From NCBI GenBank assembly GCA_965247435.1, contig OZ252019.1, forward strand, positions 5,746,063 through 5,810,062: a DNA stretch of 64,000 nt, read 5' to 3'. How positions within the stretch are numbered: the first letter of the stretch is position 1; the number at the start of each line of letters is the position of its first letter. The position numbers and the translations under genes are program-made. This document shows, one piece after another, positions 26,425-35,181 of the stretch. A model generated the notes under the pieces. That model was not told the DNA's origin, made no database searches, and saw only the letters and a list, made by a program, of their open reading frames with translations. The stretch comes from Ilyomonas sp965247435. Its GTDB lineage: Bacteria; Bacteroidota; Bacteroidia; Chitinophagales; Chitinophagaceae.

Positions 26425-26811
26425 ATGCAATCGCAGTTAACCGGTATGTATAAAAGACAAACAGTATTCCGCGCCTTCGAACACGCATTTAACGGCCTGA
26501 GGTATTTTTTTCTGCATGAGCGGAATGGTAAAATACAATGCGCATCAGCAATAGCGGCAATATGTTTTGGTGCATGGCTGCACATCAGCGCCATAGAATG
26601 GGTATGTATTTTATTGTGTGTTGGCGCAGTTTTATCGCTCGAAATGATGAACAGCGCCCTCGAAAAGTTGTGTGATATTGTAAAAGAAGACTATCACCCG
26701 GCCATTAAAATTATAAAAGATGTAGCAGCGGCCTCGGTGCTTTGGGCATCACTCATCAGCATTGCAGTTGCTTGCTGCATTTATCTGCCTAAAATATTTT
26801 TATATGTTTAA
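26425..26811 (+). CDS. dgkA: Diacylglycerol kinase / undecaprenol kinase (DgkA family)
   Basis: A 128-residue integral membrane enzyme (start 26425, or 26446 with MYKRQTVFRAF). It shows the family pattern: an amphipathic N-terminal helix (AFEHAFNGLRYFFLHERN) with the E-R-N region, three membrane helices, and the signature EMMNSALEKLCDIV (E-x-x-N-[ST]-A-x-E) near residue 77, which includes the catalytic Glu and metal ligand. It phosphorylates diacylglycerol or undecaprenol. In Gram-negative bacteria it recycles diacylglycerol released in envelope glycan synthesis. Its end overlaps the start of the DUF1361 gene by 8 bases, so the two are probably translationally coupled. Confidence 0.93.
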   Translation: MQSQLTGMYKRQTVFRAFEHAFNGLRYFFLHERNGKIQCASAIAAICFGAWLHISAIEWVCILLCVGAVLSLEMMNSALEKLCDIVKEDYHPAIKIIKDVAAASVLWASLISIAVACCIYLPKIFLYV

Positions 26812-27469
26812 AAAAATAACAGGCTTTGAAAGAACCCTGCTGCTGTCTATCGGCTTTACGCTCAGTTTGCTTCTTGCCCGGTTTCTGTTTACCGGCGATT
26901 ATACCTATTTCTTTTATCCATGGAACCTGGTGTTAGCGGTATTGCCTTACCTTTTTTCACGACAGCTAAATGCCGGGAACAAGAAATGGATAAATGCTTT
27001 ACTGCTAACGGGCTGGCTTCTGCTGTTGCCCAATGCGCCTTACCTTATCACGGATGTCTTTCATTTCCATCAGCGCTATGGCGTTCCTTTATGGTTCGAT
27101 TTGGTGCTTGTTATTTCCGGAGCCTGGAATGGCCTGTTACTTGGCCTGGTATCGCTCATGCAAACGGAGCGTTTTTTAGCGGTGCAGTTAAAACCTTTAT
27201 GGGTAAAACTGATATGTGTGGCAGTTGCCTTGCTATGTAGTTACGGCGTTTATATCGGCAGGTACTGGCGGTTTAATAGCTGGGATGTGGTTGCACAACC
27301 CAAAGCTTTGTTTAAAGCTTCTGCACACAGCGTTTTTCATCCGCACCAGAGTATTCAGTTATGGGCTTTCACGGTAGCTTTCGCAGCTTTGTTTTATATA
27401 GTATTTCTTACCATCAGGCAATTAATAGCTGCAGGTAACGAGTTGGGTACAAAAAGCAATACTCTTTAA
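26804..27469 (+). CDS. DUF1361 family integral membrane protein
   Basis: A 221-residue membrane protein starting at ATG 26804 (MFKKITGFERTLLL), overlapping dgkA. Five or six hydrophobic segments are visible, with the DUF1361 features FYPWNLVLAVLPYLFS, WLLLLPNAPYLITDVFHF and IGRYWRFNSWDV. Function is unknown. Coupled expression with dgkA suggests an envelope-lipid context. A strong bidirectional terminator follows. Confidence 0.88.
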   Translation: MFKKITGFERTLLLSIGFTLSLLLARFLFTGDYTYFFYPWNLVLAVLPYLFSRQLNAGNKKWINALLLTGWLLLLPNAPYLITDVFHFHQRYGVPLWFDLVLVISGAWNGLLLGLVSLMQTERFLAVQLKPLWVKLICVAVALLCSYGVYIGRYWRFNSWDVVAQPKALFKASAHSVFHPHQSIQLWAFTVAFAALFYIVFLTIRQLIAAGNELGTKSNTL

Positions 27470-27492
27470 TAGTAACTAAAACGATATACAAT

Positions 27493-27526
27493 AAAAAAGC
27501 AGGAGTGGCTAAACTCCTGCTTTTTT
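27493..27526. terminator. Bidirectional rho-independent terminator between DUF1361 and trxA
   Basis: Perfect 14-base arms (27493-27506 and 27513-27526) with a 6-base loop, starting with A6 and ending with T6, between two convergent genes. Confidence 0.88.
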
Positions 27527-27543
27527 ATTGAAAGTTTTTGCGG

Positions 27544-27861
27544 TTATAGATGAGCAGCAATCTTTTTATCTAATACAGATTTTGGCACTGCGCCTATTTG
27601 CTTATCCACTACTTGTCCGCCTTTTATAAACAAAATAGCAGGGATGGAAGTAATGCCATAGTTAACGCTCAGATCCGGGTTCTGATCTACGTTTACTTTA
27701 CCAACATTTATACGGCCGCTATATTCTTTAGACAATTCTTCTATCACAGGGCCGATTGCACGGCAAGGACCGCACCATTCTGCCCAAAAATCTACAACTG
27801 TTAATTTATCGCTTTCCAGCACACTGGCCTGAAAGTTTGAATCGGTTAATTCTAAAGCCAT
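27544..27861 (-). CDS. trxA: Thioredoxin
   Basis: A 105-residue thioredoxin with the full active-site motif WAEWCGPCRA (C at about 31 and 34), the buried Asp (VVDFWAEW), cis-Pro in TSIPAILF and the GxxV...G tail. It is a cytosolic protein-disulfide reductase. A good -7 box TATCTTTG lies about 31 bases upstream. Confidence 0.97.
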   Translation of the reverse strand: MALELTDSNFQASVLESDKLTVVDFWAEWCGPCRAIGPVIEELSKEYSGRINVGKVNVDQNPDLSVNYGITSIPAILFIKGGQVVDKQIGAVPKSVLDKKIAAHL

Positions 27862-27892
27862 AATTGAAATTATTTTATTGAGTTAATAGTTG

Positions 27893-27900
27893 CAAAGATA
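27893..27900 (-). promoter_or_regulatory. -7 promoter box of trxA
   Basis: TATCTTTG on the minus strand fits the Bacteroidota TAnnTTTG box; the start would be near 27885, giving a leader of about 24 bases. No clear -33 TTG at standard spacing was found. Confidence 0.5.
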
Positions 27901-27956
27901 ATTCCAAAGCAGTGCGAATGCAGAAATGGCCTGTTGTTGCATTTAATTTGATGAAC

Positions 27957-28409
27957 TTATGACAGTAAAGCCTGCCGGGCAAGAAACTCCAGCTTATGGT
28001 TGGCATCTATCAGCTTACCGGTAAGTTCTTTGTTTTCTTTGCGCAGATTATACACTTCAAAAGCCCGCTCTATAAAGATTCGTATTTCATCTTCATGCCA
28101 GGGCTTGGTAAGGTATTTATAAACCTGCCCGCGGTTGATGGCATCTATTACCGCATTAATATCGGTATAGCCGGTTATTAATATTCGTATCGGATCAGGA
28201 TACACCTGTAAAATAGATTCAAAAAATTCGATGCCTGTTGTTTTAGGCATCCGCTGATCACTGAGAATAACGTGAATGTTTTCCCGCTCAATTATTTGCT
28301 TGCCTTCTTCTGCAGACTCACATACAAAAACATTAAACGTGCGGCGGAACGAGGCTTTAAAGGCGATAAGATTATGCCTTTCATCATCTATGTACAAAAC
28401 ATTAATCAT
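27957..28409 (-). CDS. Response regulator, receiver domain plus short coiled coil
   Basis: A 150-residue protein: receiver domain (1-120) with D8/D9, phospho-acceptor D51 (ILSDQRMP) and K102 (LTKPW), then a charged coiled-coil-like helix (YNLRKENKELTGKLIDANHKL). The receiver is closely similar to that of the hybrid protein at 33964-35073: both contain the AFKASFRR segment, the SDQRMP/ADQRMP motif and GYTD-IN-VIDAIN. No DNA-binding domain is present. It is transcribed away from the operon at 28625-35073 and probably forms part of the same signalling locus. Confidence 0.88.
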   Translation of the reverse strand: MINVLYIDDERHNLIAFKASFRRTFNVFVCESAEEGKQIIERENIHVILSDQRMPKTTGIEFFESILQVYPDPIRILITGYTDINAVIDAINRGQVYKYLTKPWHEDEIRIFIERAFEVYNLRKENKELTGKLIDANHKLEFLARQALLS

Positions 28410-28624
28410 AAGGAAATATTTGTTAATGAATATTGGAAATTGGTTTTGTTGATTGTGTTATTTGTTTTAGTTTTTGTACTGCAATCCTTACTATTAAGTT
28501 AATATTGCAAGATGCTAATCCTTCTATATGTTTACAAATTTAGACATTACTCTGCTGCTTTGCAGCGATGGATGTGGAATGCATTGAATTTTAAGCTAAA
28601 TTTATCCTGACATTAATCCCACAA

Positions 28625-29377
28625 ATGGAAGCTAATACAGACATCTGCATCAGAGCTTTTAGAGCTCCGGATGATCCTGAAACTTGTTTTAAGTTTATAC
28701 AGGGGCATAGAAAAGTATTGTCAATATACGGTATAGAAAATATTACTACCAATACAGAAGAATGGGTATATAATCCATCCATTTTTGTTGTAGTTGTAGA
28801 GTCGCTTGATAAAGAAAAATTATTTGGTGGTGCAAGGCTGCAGGCGGCCGATGGTATCAACATGTTGCCGATAGAAGAAGCAACCGGAAAAATGGATCCA
28901 AAAATCCATGATGTTGTAAACCATCATTCACAGTTCGGAACAGGAGAATTGTCTGGCCTGTGGAATTCCAAAGAAGTAGCCGGGTTAGGTATCGGCAGCT
29001 TATTTCCCTCACGTGCATCCGTTATAATAGCAGAGCAGATCGGTTTAACTACCATGTTTTCATTGTGTTCGCCTACCACTGTTCGTTTTAATCAATGGAT
29101 TGGCAGCAGTATTTTAACTTCTGTAGGAAATAACGGCACCTTTTATTATCCAAAACTTGACCTGCTGGCTACTGCTTGCTTTCTTGAAGATGTTGTTACT
29201 TTAAAAAATGCGCATCCGCGCGAGCGGGATAAAATGCTTTATCTGCGAAATTATCCCACAGCAATTGTAACAGAAAAATCTCCTTTCAAAAACCTGCATG
29301 TAAACGTGCACTATGACCTGGCAATTTCCTCTGCTGATAAGAATGAATTCAAGCTTAAGAAAGAGCCGGCTCAATAG
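28625..29377 (+). CDS. GNAT-fold protein resembling acyl-homoserine-lactone synthases
   Basis: A 250-residue cytosolic protein; I know no assigned function. Its order of segments resembles LuxI-type and FeeM-type N-acyl synthases: an N-terminal helix region with R and F (IRAFRAPDDPETCFKFIQ), a strand GGARLQAADGINMLPIEEA that parallels the LuxI G-x-x-RLLPT...ML element, then GELSGLWN in place of E-x-SR, then a long helix (PSRASVIIAEQIGL) followed by a strand and VRFNQWIGS, like the AHL synthase helix and R-x-L-x-x-IG. The second Arg of E-x-S-R is Gly here, so it need not make AHLs. It is the first gene of an operon with a ThiF-nitroreductase fusion, a histidine kinase and a hybrid regulator. 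An acyltransferase making a signal or precursor is inferred. Confidence 0.6.
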   Translation: MEANTDICIRAFRAPDDPETCFKFIQGHRKVLSIYGIENITTNTEEWVYNPSIFVVVVESLDKEKLFGGARLQAADGINMLPIEEATGKMDPKIHDVVNHHSQFGTGELSGLWNSKEVAGLGIGSLFPSRASVIIAEQIGLTTMFSLCSPTTVRFNQWIGSSILTSVGNNGTFYYPKLDLLATACFLEDVVTLKNAHPRERDKMLYLRNYPTAIVTEKSPFKNLHVNVHYDLAISSADKNEFKLKKEPAQ

Positions 29378-29450
29378 TGAATTAATTGCCGGCAAATAAG
29401 CATTTCTCCCTTCCCTCTTTAAGTGACCGGTTTAATAAAATTTTAATTTT

Positions 29451-31769
29451 ATGATCTCTTCCTTTGCACAGTTTCTTGCAAAAAAGGTTAATGCTTCAGA
29501 AGAAGATAAAGATATAGTACGACCTGTTTTTTTTCGCCTGGTAAACACGGACGAAAGACAGCAACTGGAAAATCTCATCAGCAATAATCCATCCATCCGG
29601 CTATACGATCGTATGAGTGAGCAGTTAGCCGAACTGATGGCAATAAAAAACCTTTCGCAACATAAAAACGCAGTTGGCGCAGGGCAGCTAATAGAGGCAC
29701 ACCTTAACCATATACCGATGGAAGAGTATGGCGTATGGGTTTTTTATCCATGGTTAAATAAGATAGTGCATATACTTGATGAAGAAGAGTTTATAGAAGT
29801 GCGTACCAACCGCAACCAGCACAAAATAACCAAAGGCGAGCTGGCCGTTTTACGTAAGAAAAAAATTGGTATCATCGGCTTATCGGTAGGCCAGTCTATT
29901 GCAAGCACTTTAATGCTCGAGCGCTGTTGCGGTGAGCTGCGGCTTGCCGACTTTGATGATCTTGAGCTAAGCAACTTAAACAGGATTAAAACCGGCTTGT
30001 ACAACCTGGGCTTAAAAAAGATTGTTCAGGTTGCAAGAGAAATTGCAGAAGTAGATCCCTATATTAATGTGGTTTGCTGCACCGACGGAATTACTGAAGC
30101 GAATATTGATGACTTTCTGGTTAAAGATGGAAAGCTGGACCTGTTAATAGAGGAATGTGATAGCCTGGATATAAAGATTTTATCCAGGGTAAAAGCAAGG
30201 CAATACGGCATTCCGGTAGTAATGGAAACAAATGACCGCGGCATGGTAGATATTGAACGGTTTGATCTTAACCCGGAGTACCCTTTGCTGCATAACCTGA
30301 TAGAAAATATTAGCTGGGAAGGATTAAAAAATCTTACTACCGAACAAAAAGTACCGGTAATGATGAAGCTGGTTGGGTTTAGTACAGTGTCTGCGCGTGG
30401 CAGGCTTACGTTGCTCGAACTGGGCCAAAGTATTGCTACCTGGCCGCAGCTTGCTTCTACCGTGGTTATGGGCGCGGGCATTGTAACCGATGTTGCAAGA
30501 AGAATATTATTAAAGCAGTTAAGCGTTTCGGGGAGATTTTATATAGATGTGGAGAGTATAATCCGCGATGCTGCACCGCCCGGCGCATCTTATACGCCGC
30601 CGGTGCTTAAAGAATTAACAAGAGATGAAATGTTAAGCATCGCCGGTACTATTGCGGCTGGCGGTGAGGTAAACCATCAATATCCTTCGGAAGATTTTAT
30701 AAAAGCCGTTGTTAGGGACGCTGCTACTGCGCCCTCCTCCGGCAACGATCAGCCCTGGAAGTTTCTTTACAACAAAGGAAGCCTCTTTCTTTTTCATGAA
30801 GCTGCAAGGTCTTATTCATTCGGCGATTATAAAAACAGAGCCTCCTATATTTCCTTAGGTGCAGCTATAGAAAACGTAGTACTTAGTGCACACTATCATC
30901 AGCGGGAAGTAGCTGTACAGCTTTTTCCCAAGGCAGGCAACGACAAGTGCGTAGCTGTTTTTAATTTTAAATCTGCTGCTGACGGCACTACCGAAAAGCG
31001 CCAACAGGATGGTTTGTACCCGTTTATAACTGAAAGATATACCAACAGAAAAGTAGTGCCTAATGATCCCGCGCCGGAAGCGGTACTGCAACAGTTGTTG
31101 CAAGCAGCCGAAAGTATAAAAGGCGCAACTGCTTATTTTGTTTCGGATAAAGACAACCTGCAGGCATTGGGTACTATAATTTCTGCCGGAGACCGCATTC
31201 GGATAATGGATCCGCAGGGCCACTACGATTTCTTTAACCGGGAAGTGCGATGGACAACAGCAGAAGCGGAGCTAAAGCGAAACGGCATGGATGTAGCAAC
31301 GCTGGAGCTTCCGCCAACGGCTCAAATGGCATTGCAACTGGTTAAAAATGATACTATAATAAATGTGCTGCGCGATATAAACGGATTGCAGGCATTTAAG
31401 AATACCTCTGTCCCCAACGCTGTAAATGCTGCTGCCATGGGGCTTATAACAATGCCTTCTTTTGATGCCACAGACTTTATAAACGGTGGCCGGGCAGTGC
31501 AGCGGCAGTGGCTTAAGGCTACAGCATTGGGCTATGCCTATCATCCTATGGTGGTGCCGTTGTACCTTTTTTACAGAACTGTTTTTGGTAATGGCGAAGG
31601 GTTGAACTTAAACACTTTTAAGGAAGTAAATGATTTGCATAAACGATTTTTGCAGGTATTTCCCGGCAATGAGCAAAGGGGAGAAATTTTGTTATTCCGG
31701 ATTTTCAGGGCAGAGAATGTAGTGAAGCGCTCGTTACGGTTACCACTAAATGAAATTTTATTTACTTAA
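29451..31769 (+). CDS. ThiF/E1-like adenylyltransferase fused to nitroreductase (Rv1355c/MoeY type)
   Basis: A 772-residue protein. After an N-terminal region (1-135) comes a ThiF-type Rossmann domain (about 138-400): IIGLSVGQSI (nucleotide loop, 141-150), ADFDDLELSNLNR (D167, D169, N175, R178, matching the MoeB/ThiF adenylation site), a Lys pair at 189-190 and D237. The C-terminal part (about 405-770) is a nitroreductase/FMN fold: AATAPSSGNDQPW, SLGAAIENVVLSAHYH and a tail region. Proteins with this fusion are annotated Rv1355c/MoeY. No partner MoaD- or ThiS-like carrier is encoded here, so the adenylation target is unknown. It lies 73 bases after the GNAT-like gene and 6 bases before the kinase gene. 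Confidence 0.85.
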   Translation: MISSFAQFLAKKVNASEEDKDIVRPVFFRLVNTDERQQLENLISNNPSIRLYDRMSEQLAELMAIKNLSQHKNAVGAGQLIEAHLNHIPMEEYGVWVFYPWLNKIVHILDEEEFIEVRTNRNQHKITKGELAVLRKKKIGIIGLSVGQSIASTLMLERCCGELRLADFDDLELSNLNRIKTGLYNLGLKKIVQVAREIAEVDPYINVVCCTDGITEANIDDFLVKDGKLDLLIEECDSLDIKILSRVKARQYGIPVVMETNDRGMVDIERFDLNPEYPLLHNLIENISWEGLKNLTTEQKVPVMMKLVGFSTVSARGRLTLLELGQSIATWPQLASTVVMGAGIVTDVARRILLKQLSVSGRFYIDVESIIRDAAPPGASYTPPVLKELTRDEMLSIAGTIAAGGEVNHQYPSEDFIKAVVRDAATAPSSGNDQPWKFLYNKGSLFLFHEAARSYSFGDYKNRASYISLGAAIENVVLSAHYHQREVAVQLFPKAGNDKCVAVFNFKSAADGTTEKRQQDGLYPFITERYTNRKVVPNDPAPEAVLQQLLQAAESIKGATAYFVSDKDNLQALGTIISAGDRIRIMDPQGHYDFFNREVRWTTAEAELKRNGMDVATLELPPTAQMALQLVKNDTIINVLRDINGLQAFKNTSVPNAVNAAAMGLITMPSFDATDFINGGRAVQRQWLKATALGYAYHPMVVPLYLFYRTVFGNGEGLNLNTFKEVNDLHKRFLQVFPGNEQRGEILLFRIFRAENVVKRSLRLPLNEILFT

Positions 31770-31775
31770 ATAAAT

Positions 31776-33989
31776 ATGAAAGTCAGGCATGGCATACTAC
31801 CCAACTACAGGCTACTTTTGTTAAGGTCGTGTTTTGTCCTTGTTTTATTGTTTTCAACATCTGTTTTACCGGCACAGGAAACTATCGTTATTGTAAAACA
31901 AAAGCTCCCGCTTTCTATTGGTAAAAACATCGCTGTGCTGGTAGATAACAACGAGCGATACAACAGCGCTAACATTCTGGTTCAGAAAGCGTTCACAAAC
32001 AGTGATAAACCGGTACCTTTATTTAATGCACCGAAAAACAATATCTGGATCAGGTTTAAAATACAAAACTCCGGCAGCAATCCAAACCTGAACCTGTCTA
32101 TTAATTATGCTGATATTTCCAGTATCCTGCTCTACGAAAAAGACAGTTCCAATAAACTGCGCCTTGTAAAAAATTCAGGAAATAATATCGAATTTTATAA
32201 AAGAGGCGATGATAACATCAACTATAATTTTAATCTTAATCTGAAGCAAGGCGCAGCAAAGGTTTTCTACCTGCATGTCAGCAGCCTGCATCCATACGAG
32301 CTGCCCATTTTTATAAATGACATTCACACCATCAGCCTTACCAGTTTCAAGGAAAATTTAATTATCGGGCTTTACTGCGGTATCATTCTTTCCACCATTT
32401 TATACAACCTGTTTTTATTTTTCGCTACGCGGGATAAAAACTATTTTTTCTATGTTGCTTATCTCTTTATCCTATGGTTTGCACAAATCACTTTTGAAGG
32501 ATGGGCCTTTAAGTTTTTGTGGCCTTTATTTCCGGAGCTTAATTCTTATGTTGTTATATGCACATCCCTTTTAGGTGGAATTATGGGAATAGTGTTCGCT
32601 AAGTTTTTTCTAAATACTGCTTTTTATACGCCGCTGCTCAACAAAGCGTTGTCAGTACTTATTATATTTTATATTTTGGGTATTGCAATAAGTTTCTCCA
32701 GTTATTCCTGGATAAGCTATATGGTATTTAATTATGCAGGTATTGCCGCCAGTATTCTTTTATTGTACACATCTGTTGTTATTTATAAAAAAGGAAATAC
32801 CTCAGCCCTCTTTTACTTAATAGCCTGGTCAGCCTTTTTATTAGGGTTTATCATTTATCTGTTAAAAAATCTCAATATCATTCCGTTCAACGATTTCACG
32901 CATTTTATTTTATATATCGGATCTGCCTTAGAGGCAGTGCTGCTGTCTTTTGCGCTGGCCAACAAGATTAATATTCTGCGGAATGAAAAAGAACAGTCGC
33001 AGGCAGAATCGTTACGTATCTCTAAAGAAAACGAGCAGTTGATTCAGCAGCAAAACATTGTGCTGGAGCAAAAAATTACCGAGCGTACACAAGCGCTTGA
33101 ATTAACGTTGAGCAATCTTAAAGATGCACAGATGCAGCTCGTAGAATCAGAGAAAATGGCTTCGCTGGGTCAGCTTACTGCGGGCATTGCACATGAGATT
33201 AATAACCCCATCAATTTTGTAAAAAGTAATGTAAGGCCATTGCAGCTTGATGTACACGATTTGTTTGAACTGATAAACCGGTATCAGCAATTGCACACCG
33301 CACCCGAACACAAAGAGCTGCCGATGCTAACCGAAATAAAATCATTCGAAGACAAGATAGATCCCGATTTTATAAAGGAAGAGATCGAGAACCTGATAGG
33401 CGGTATTGAAGAAGGCGCCGAGCGTACGGCTGAAATAGTGCGAAGCCTTCGCAACTTTAGCCGCCTCGATGAAAGTGAGATAAAAACAGCCAACGTTCAT
33501 GAGGGTATAGACAGTACATTGGTGCTGTTGAAAAACACAATACCTGCGTATATAAAAATTGTACGCGATTTTAATGCAAACGGGGAGATAGAATGCTATC
33601 CCAGTAAGCTGAATCAGGTGTTTATGAATATCCTTACCAATGCAGTGCAGGCTATCAAAACTAAAAGTATGCATGGCAATGAAACTGTCACCATTAGCAC
33701 CTGCGACTCGGAAGGCTACATGAAAATAAGTATAAAAGATACCGGTGTCGGGATGACGGAGGAAGTTAAACATAAAATTTTCGATCCTTTTTTCACCACT
33801 AAAGAAGTAGGCGAGGGTACCGGACTGGGCATGTCTATTACCTTTAAAATTATCGAAAAACACCAGGGTAAAATTGCTCTGGTTTCGTCGCCCGGCAACG
33901 GCTCCGAAATAATTTTAAGTATTCCATATCAGCAATCACACATTTCAACCATCTTCAAGACCGATGACGACGAACAAGGAACGGATTAA
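31776..33989 (+). CDS. 7TMR-DISM sensor histidine kinase
   Basis: A 737-residue kinase. The signal-like N-terminal segment (LLLLRSCFVLVLLFSTSVLP) is followed by a periplasmic 7TMR-DISM extracellular domain (about 40-190, with KNNIWIRFKIQN), seven membrane helices (about 195-400), a coiled coil (about 405-455), a HisKA domain with phospho-acceptor H473 (TAGIAHEINNPINF) and a HATPase domain (N box FMNILTNAVQAIK, G1 KDTGVGM, G2 GEGTGLGMS). Extracellular DISMED domains commonly bind carbohydrates or small molecules. The 3' end overlaps the next gene by 26 bases. The gene follows the biosynthetic-looking pair, so it is a candidate sensor for their product. Confidence 0.93.
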   Translation: MKVRHGILPNYRLLLLRSCFVLVLLFSTSVLPAQETIVIVKQKLPLSIGKNIAVLVDNNERYNSANILVQKAFTNSDKPVPLFNAPKNNIWIRFKIQNSGSNPNLNLSINYADISSILLYEKDSSNKLRLVKNSGNNIEFYKRGDDNINYNFNLNLKQGAAKVFYLHVSSLHPYELPIFINDIHTISLTSFKENLIIGLYCGIILSTILYNLFLFFATRDKNYFFYVAYLFILWFAQITFEGWAFKFLWPLFPELNSYVVICTSLLGGIMGIVFAKFFLNTAFYTPLLNKALSVLIIFYILGIAISFSSYSWISYMVFNYAGIAASILLLYTSVVIYKKGNTSALFYLIAWSAFLLGFIIYLLKNLNIIPFNDFTHFILYIGSALEAVLLSFALANKINILRNEKEQSQAESLRISKENEQLIQQQNIVLEQKITERTQALELTLSNLKDAQMQLVESEKMASLGQLTAGIAHEINNPINFVKSNVRPLQLDVHDLFELINRYQQLHTAPEHKELPMLTEIKSFEDKIDPDFIKEEIENLIGGIEEGAERTAEIVRSLRNFSRLDESEIKTANVHEGIDSTLVLLKNTIPAYIKIVRDFNANGEIECYPSKLNQVFMNILTNAVQAIKTKSMHGNETVTISTCDSEGYMKISIKDTGVGMTEEVKHKIFDPFFTTKEVGEGTGLGMSITFKIIEKHQGKIALVSSPGNGSEIILSIPYQQSHISTIFKTDDDEQGTD

Positions 33990-35073
33990 AATACTGTATG
34001 TAGATGATGAAAGCAGAAACCTAACCGCTTTCAAAGCCAGCTTCAGGCGGAGCTATGATATATTTACAGCTATTTCTGCTACCGAAGGTGCACAGTTGCT
34101 GCAGCAGCACCCGGTGCATATTATTATTGCCGACCAGCGTATGCCGCAGATTACCGGTGTTGAGTTCTTTCAATCCATTCGCAAAACGTATCCAAACGCA
34201 ATCCGCATCTTACTTACGGGCTATACCGATGTAAATATTATTGTAGATGCTATTAATAAAGGCGAAATCTTCCGGTTTATCAATAAGCCATGGAACGAGT
34301 TTGAGATGCACAATGCCATAAAAAATGCGTATGAGCTATATACGGTACGTATGCAGTTGTACCAAAAAATTGAGGAGCTGGAAAAATCAAACCACGAGCT
34401 CAACCGCCTGGTGTACAGCACTTCGCACGATCTGCGCTCGCCGCTTGCTTCCATCATCAGTATTATTAATCTTTCTAAAATAGAATCTTCGCCGGAAGAT
34501 TATGCCAACTATTTTAATATGATTGAAGTGTGTGCTACGCGCATGGATACATTCATCCTGAAAATTATAGAATACTATAAAAGTGTGCGGGTAAATGAAG
34601 ATAATACCTTTATAGATTTTGCCCAGGTAGTGCAGGAATGTTTTGACCTGTGCAGCATACAAAATATTAAAATTACCTTCCGGCAGCACATTACACAGCC
34701 GGTGCCTTTCTGGTCAGATTATTTCAGGCTATCGGTCGTGCTTAATAACCTGCTGTCCAATGCGGTAAAATACCAGAAGCCTTCTGAACCTAACCCGGTA
34801 ATTACTATTAAAGTGAATGTAGATGTAAACTATGCAACAATTATTATTGAAGATAACGGCATTGGCATACAGGCACAAAACTTAGAAAACATTTTCCAGA
34901 TGTTTTTTCGCAGTACAAAAAATGCTTCCGGCCTTGGCATTGGATTGTATATTGTAAAAGAAGCTGTTATCCGGCTCGGCGGGGAGATAGAAGTGAAATC
35001 CGAATTTGGCGAGGGCACTTCCTTTCATGTACAGATACCCAACCGCTACGAAGAAGAAAACAGTCAGCAGTAA
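33964..35073 (+). CDS. Hybrid protein: receiver domain followed by histidine kinase
   Basis: A 369-residue soluble protein: receiver domain (1-125; D14/D15, phospho-acceptor D57 in IIIADQRMP, K108), a coiled coil (about 128-148), HisKA with H155 (STSHDLRSPLAS) and a HATPase domain (N box VLNNLLSNAVKY, G1 EDNGIGI, G2 GLGIGLYIVKEA). No membrane helix or DNA-binding domain is present. It likely receives the phosphate from the upstream 7TMR-DISM kinase and passes it on; the separate receiver at 27957-28409 is a possible target. It overlaps the kinase gene by 26 bases, indicating translational coupling. Confidence 0.92.
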   Translation: MTTNKERIKILYVDDESRNLTAFKASFRRSYDIFTAISATEGAQLLQQHPVHIIIADQRMPQITGVEFFQSIRKTYPNAIRILLTGYTDVNIIVDAINKGEIFRFINKPWNEFEMHNAIKNAYELYTVRMQLYQKIEELEKSNHELNRLVYSTSHDLRSPLASIISIINLSKIESSPEDYANYFNMIEVCATRMDTFILKIIEYYKSVRVNEDNTFIDFAQVVQECFDLCSIQNIKITFRQHITQPVPFWSDYFRLSVVLNNLLSNAVKYQKPSEPNPVITIKVNVDVNYATIIIEDNGIGIQAQNLENIFQMFFRSTKNASGLGIGLYIVKEAVIRLGGEIEVKSEFGEGTSFHVQIPNRYEEENSQQ

Positions 35074-35112
35074 TGCTTGCAGTTATTCCATTTTACTTTA
35101 AAAATGGTAATT

Positions 35113-35138
35113 GCTTTTAGTAACTAAAAGCCTTTTTA
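35113..35138 (+). terminator. Rho-independent terminator of the signalling operon
   Basis: Stem GCTTTTAG / CTAAAAGC (35113-35120 and 35124-35131) with a TAA loop, followed by CTTTTTAA, 40 bases after the hybrid gene. Confidence 0.7.
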
Positions 35139-35181
35139 ATGGTAATGCTTCTTCCTATCTTCATCCCCCAATAAAACAACT

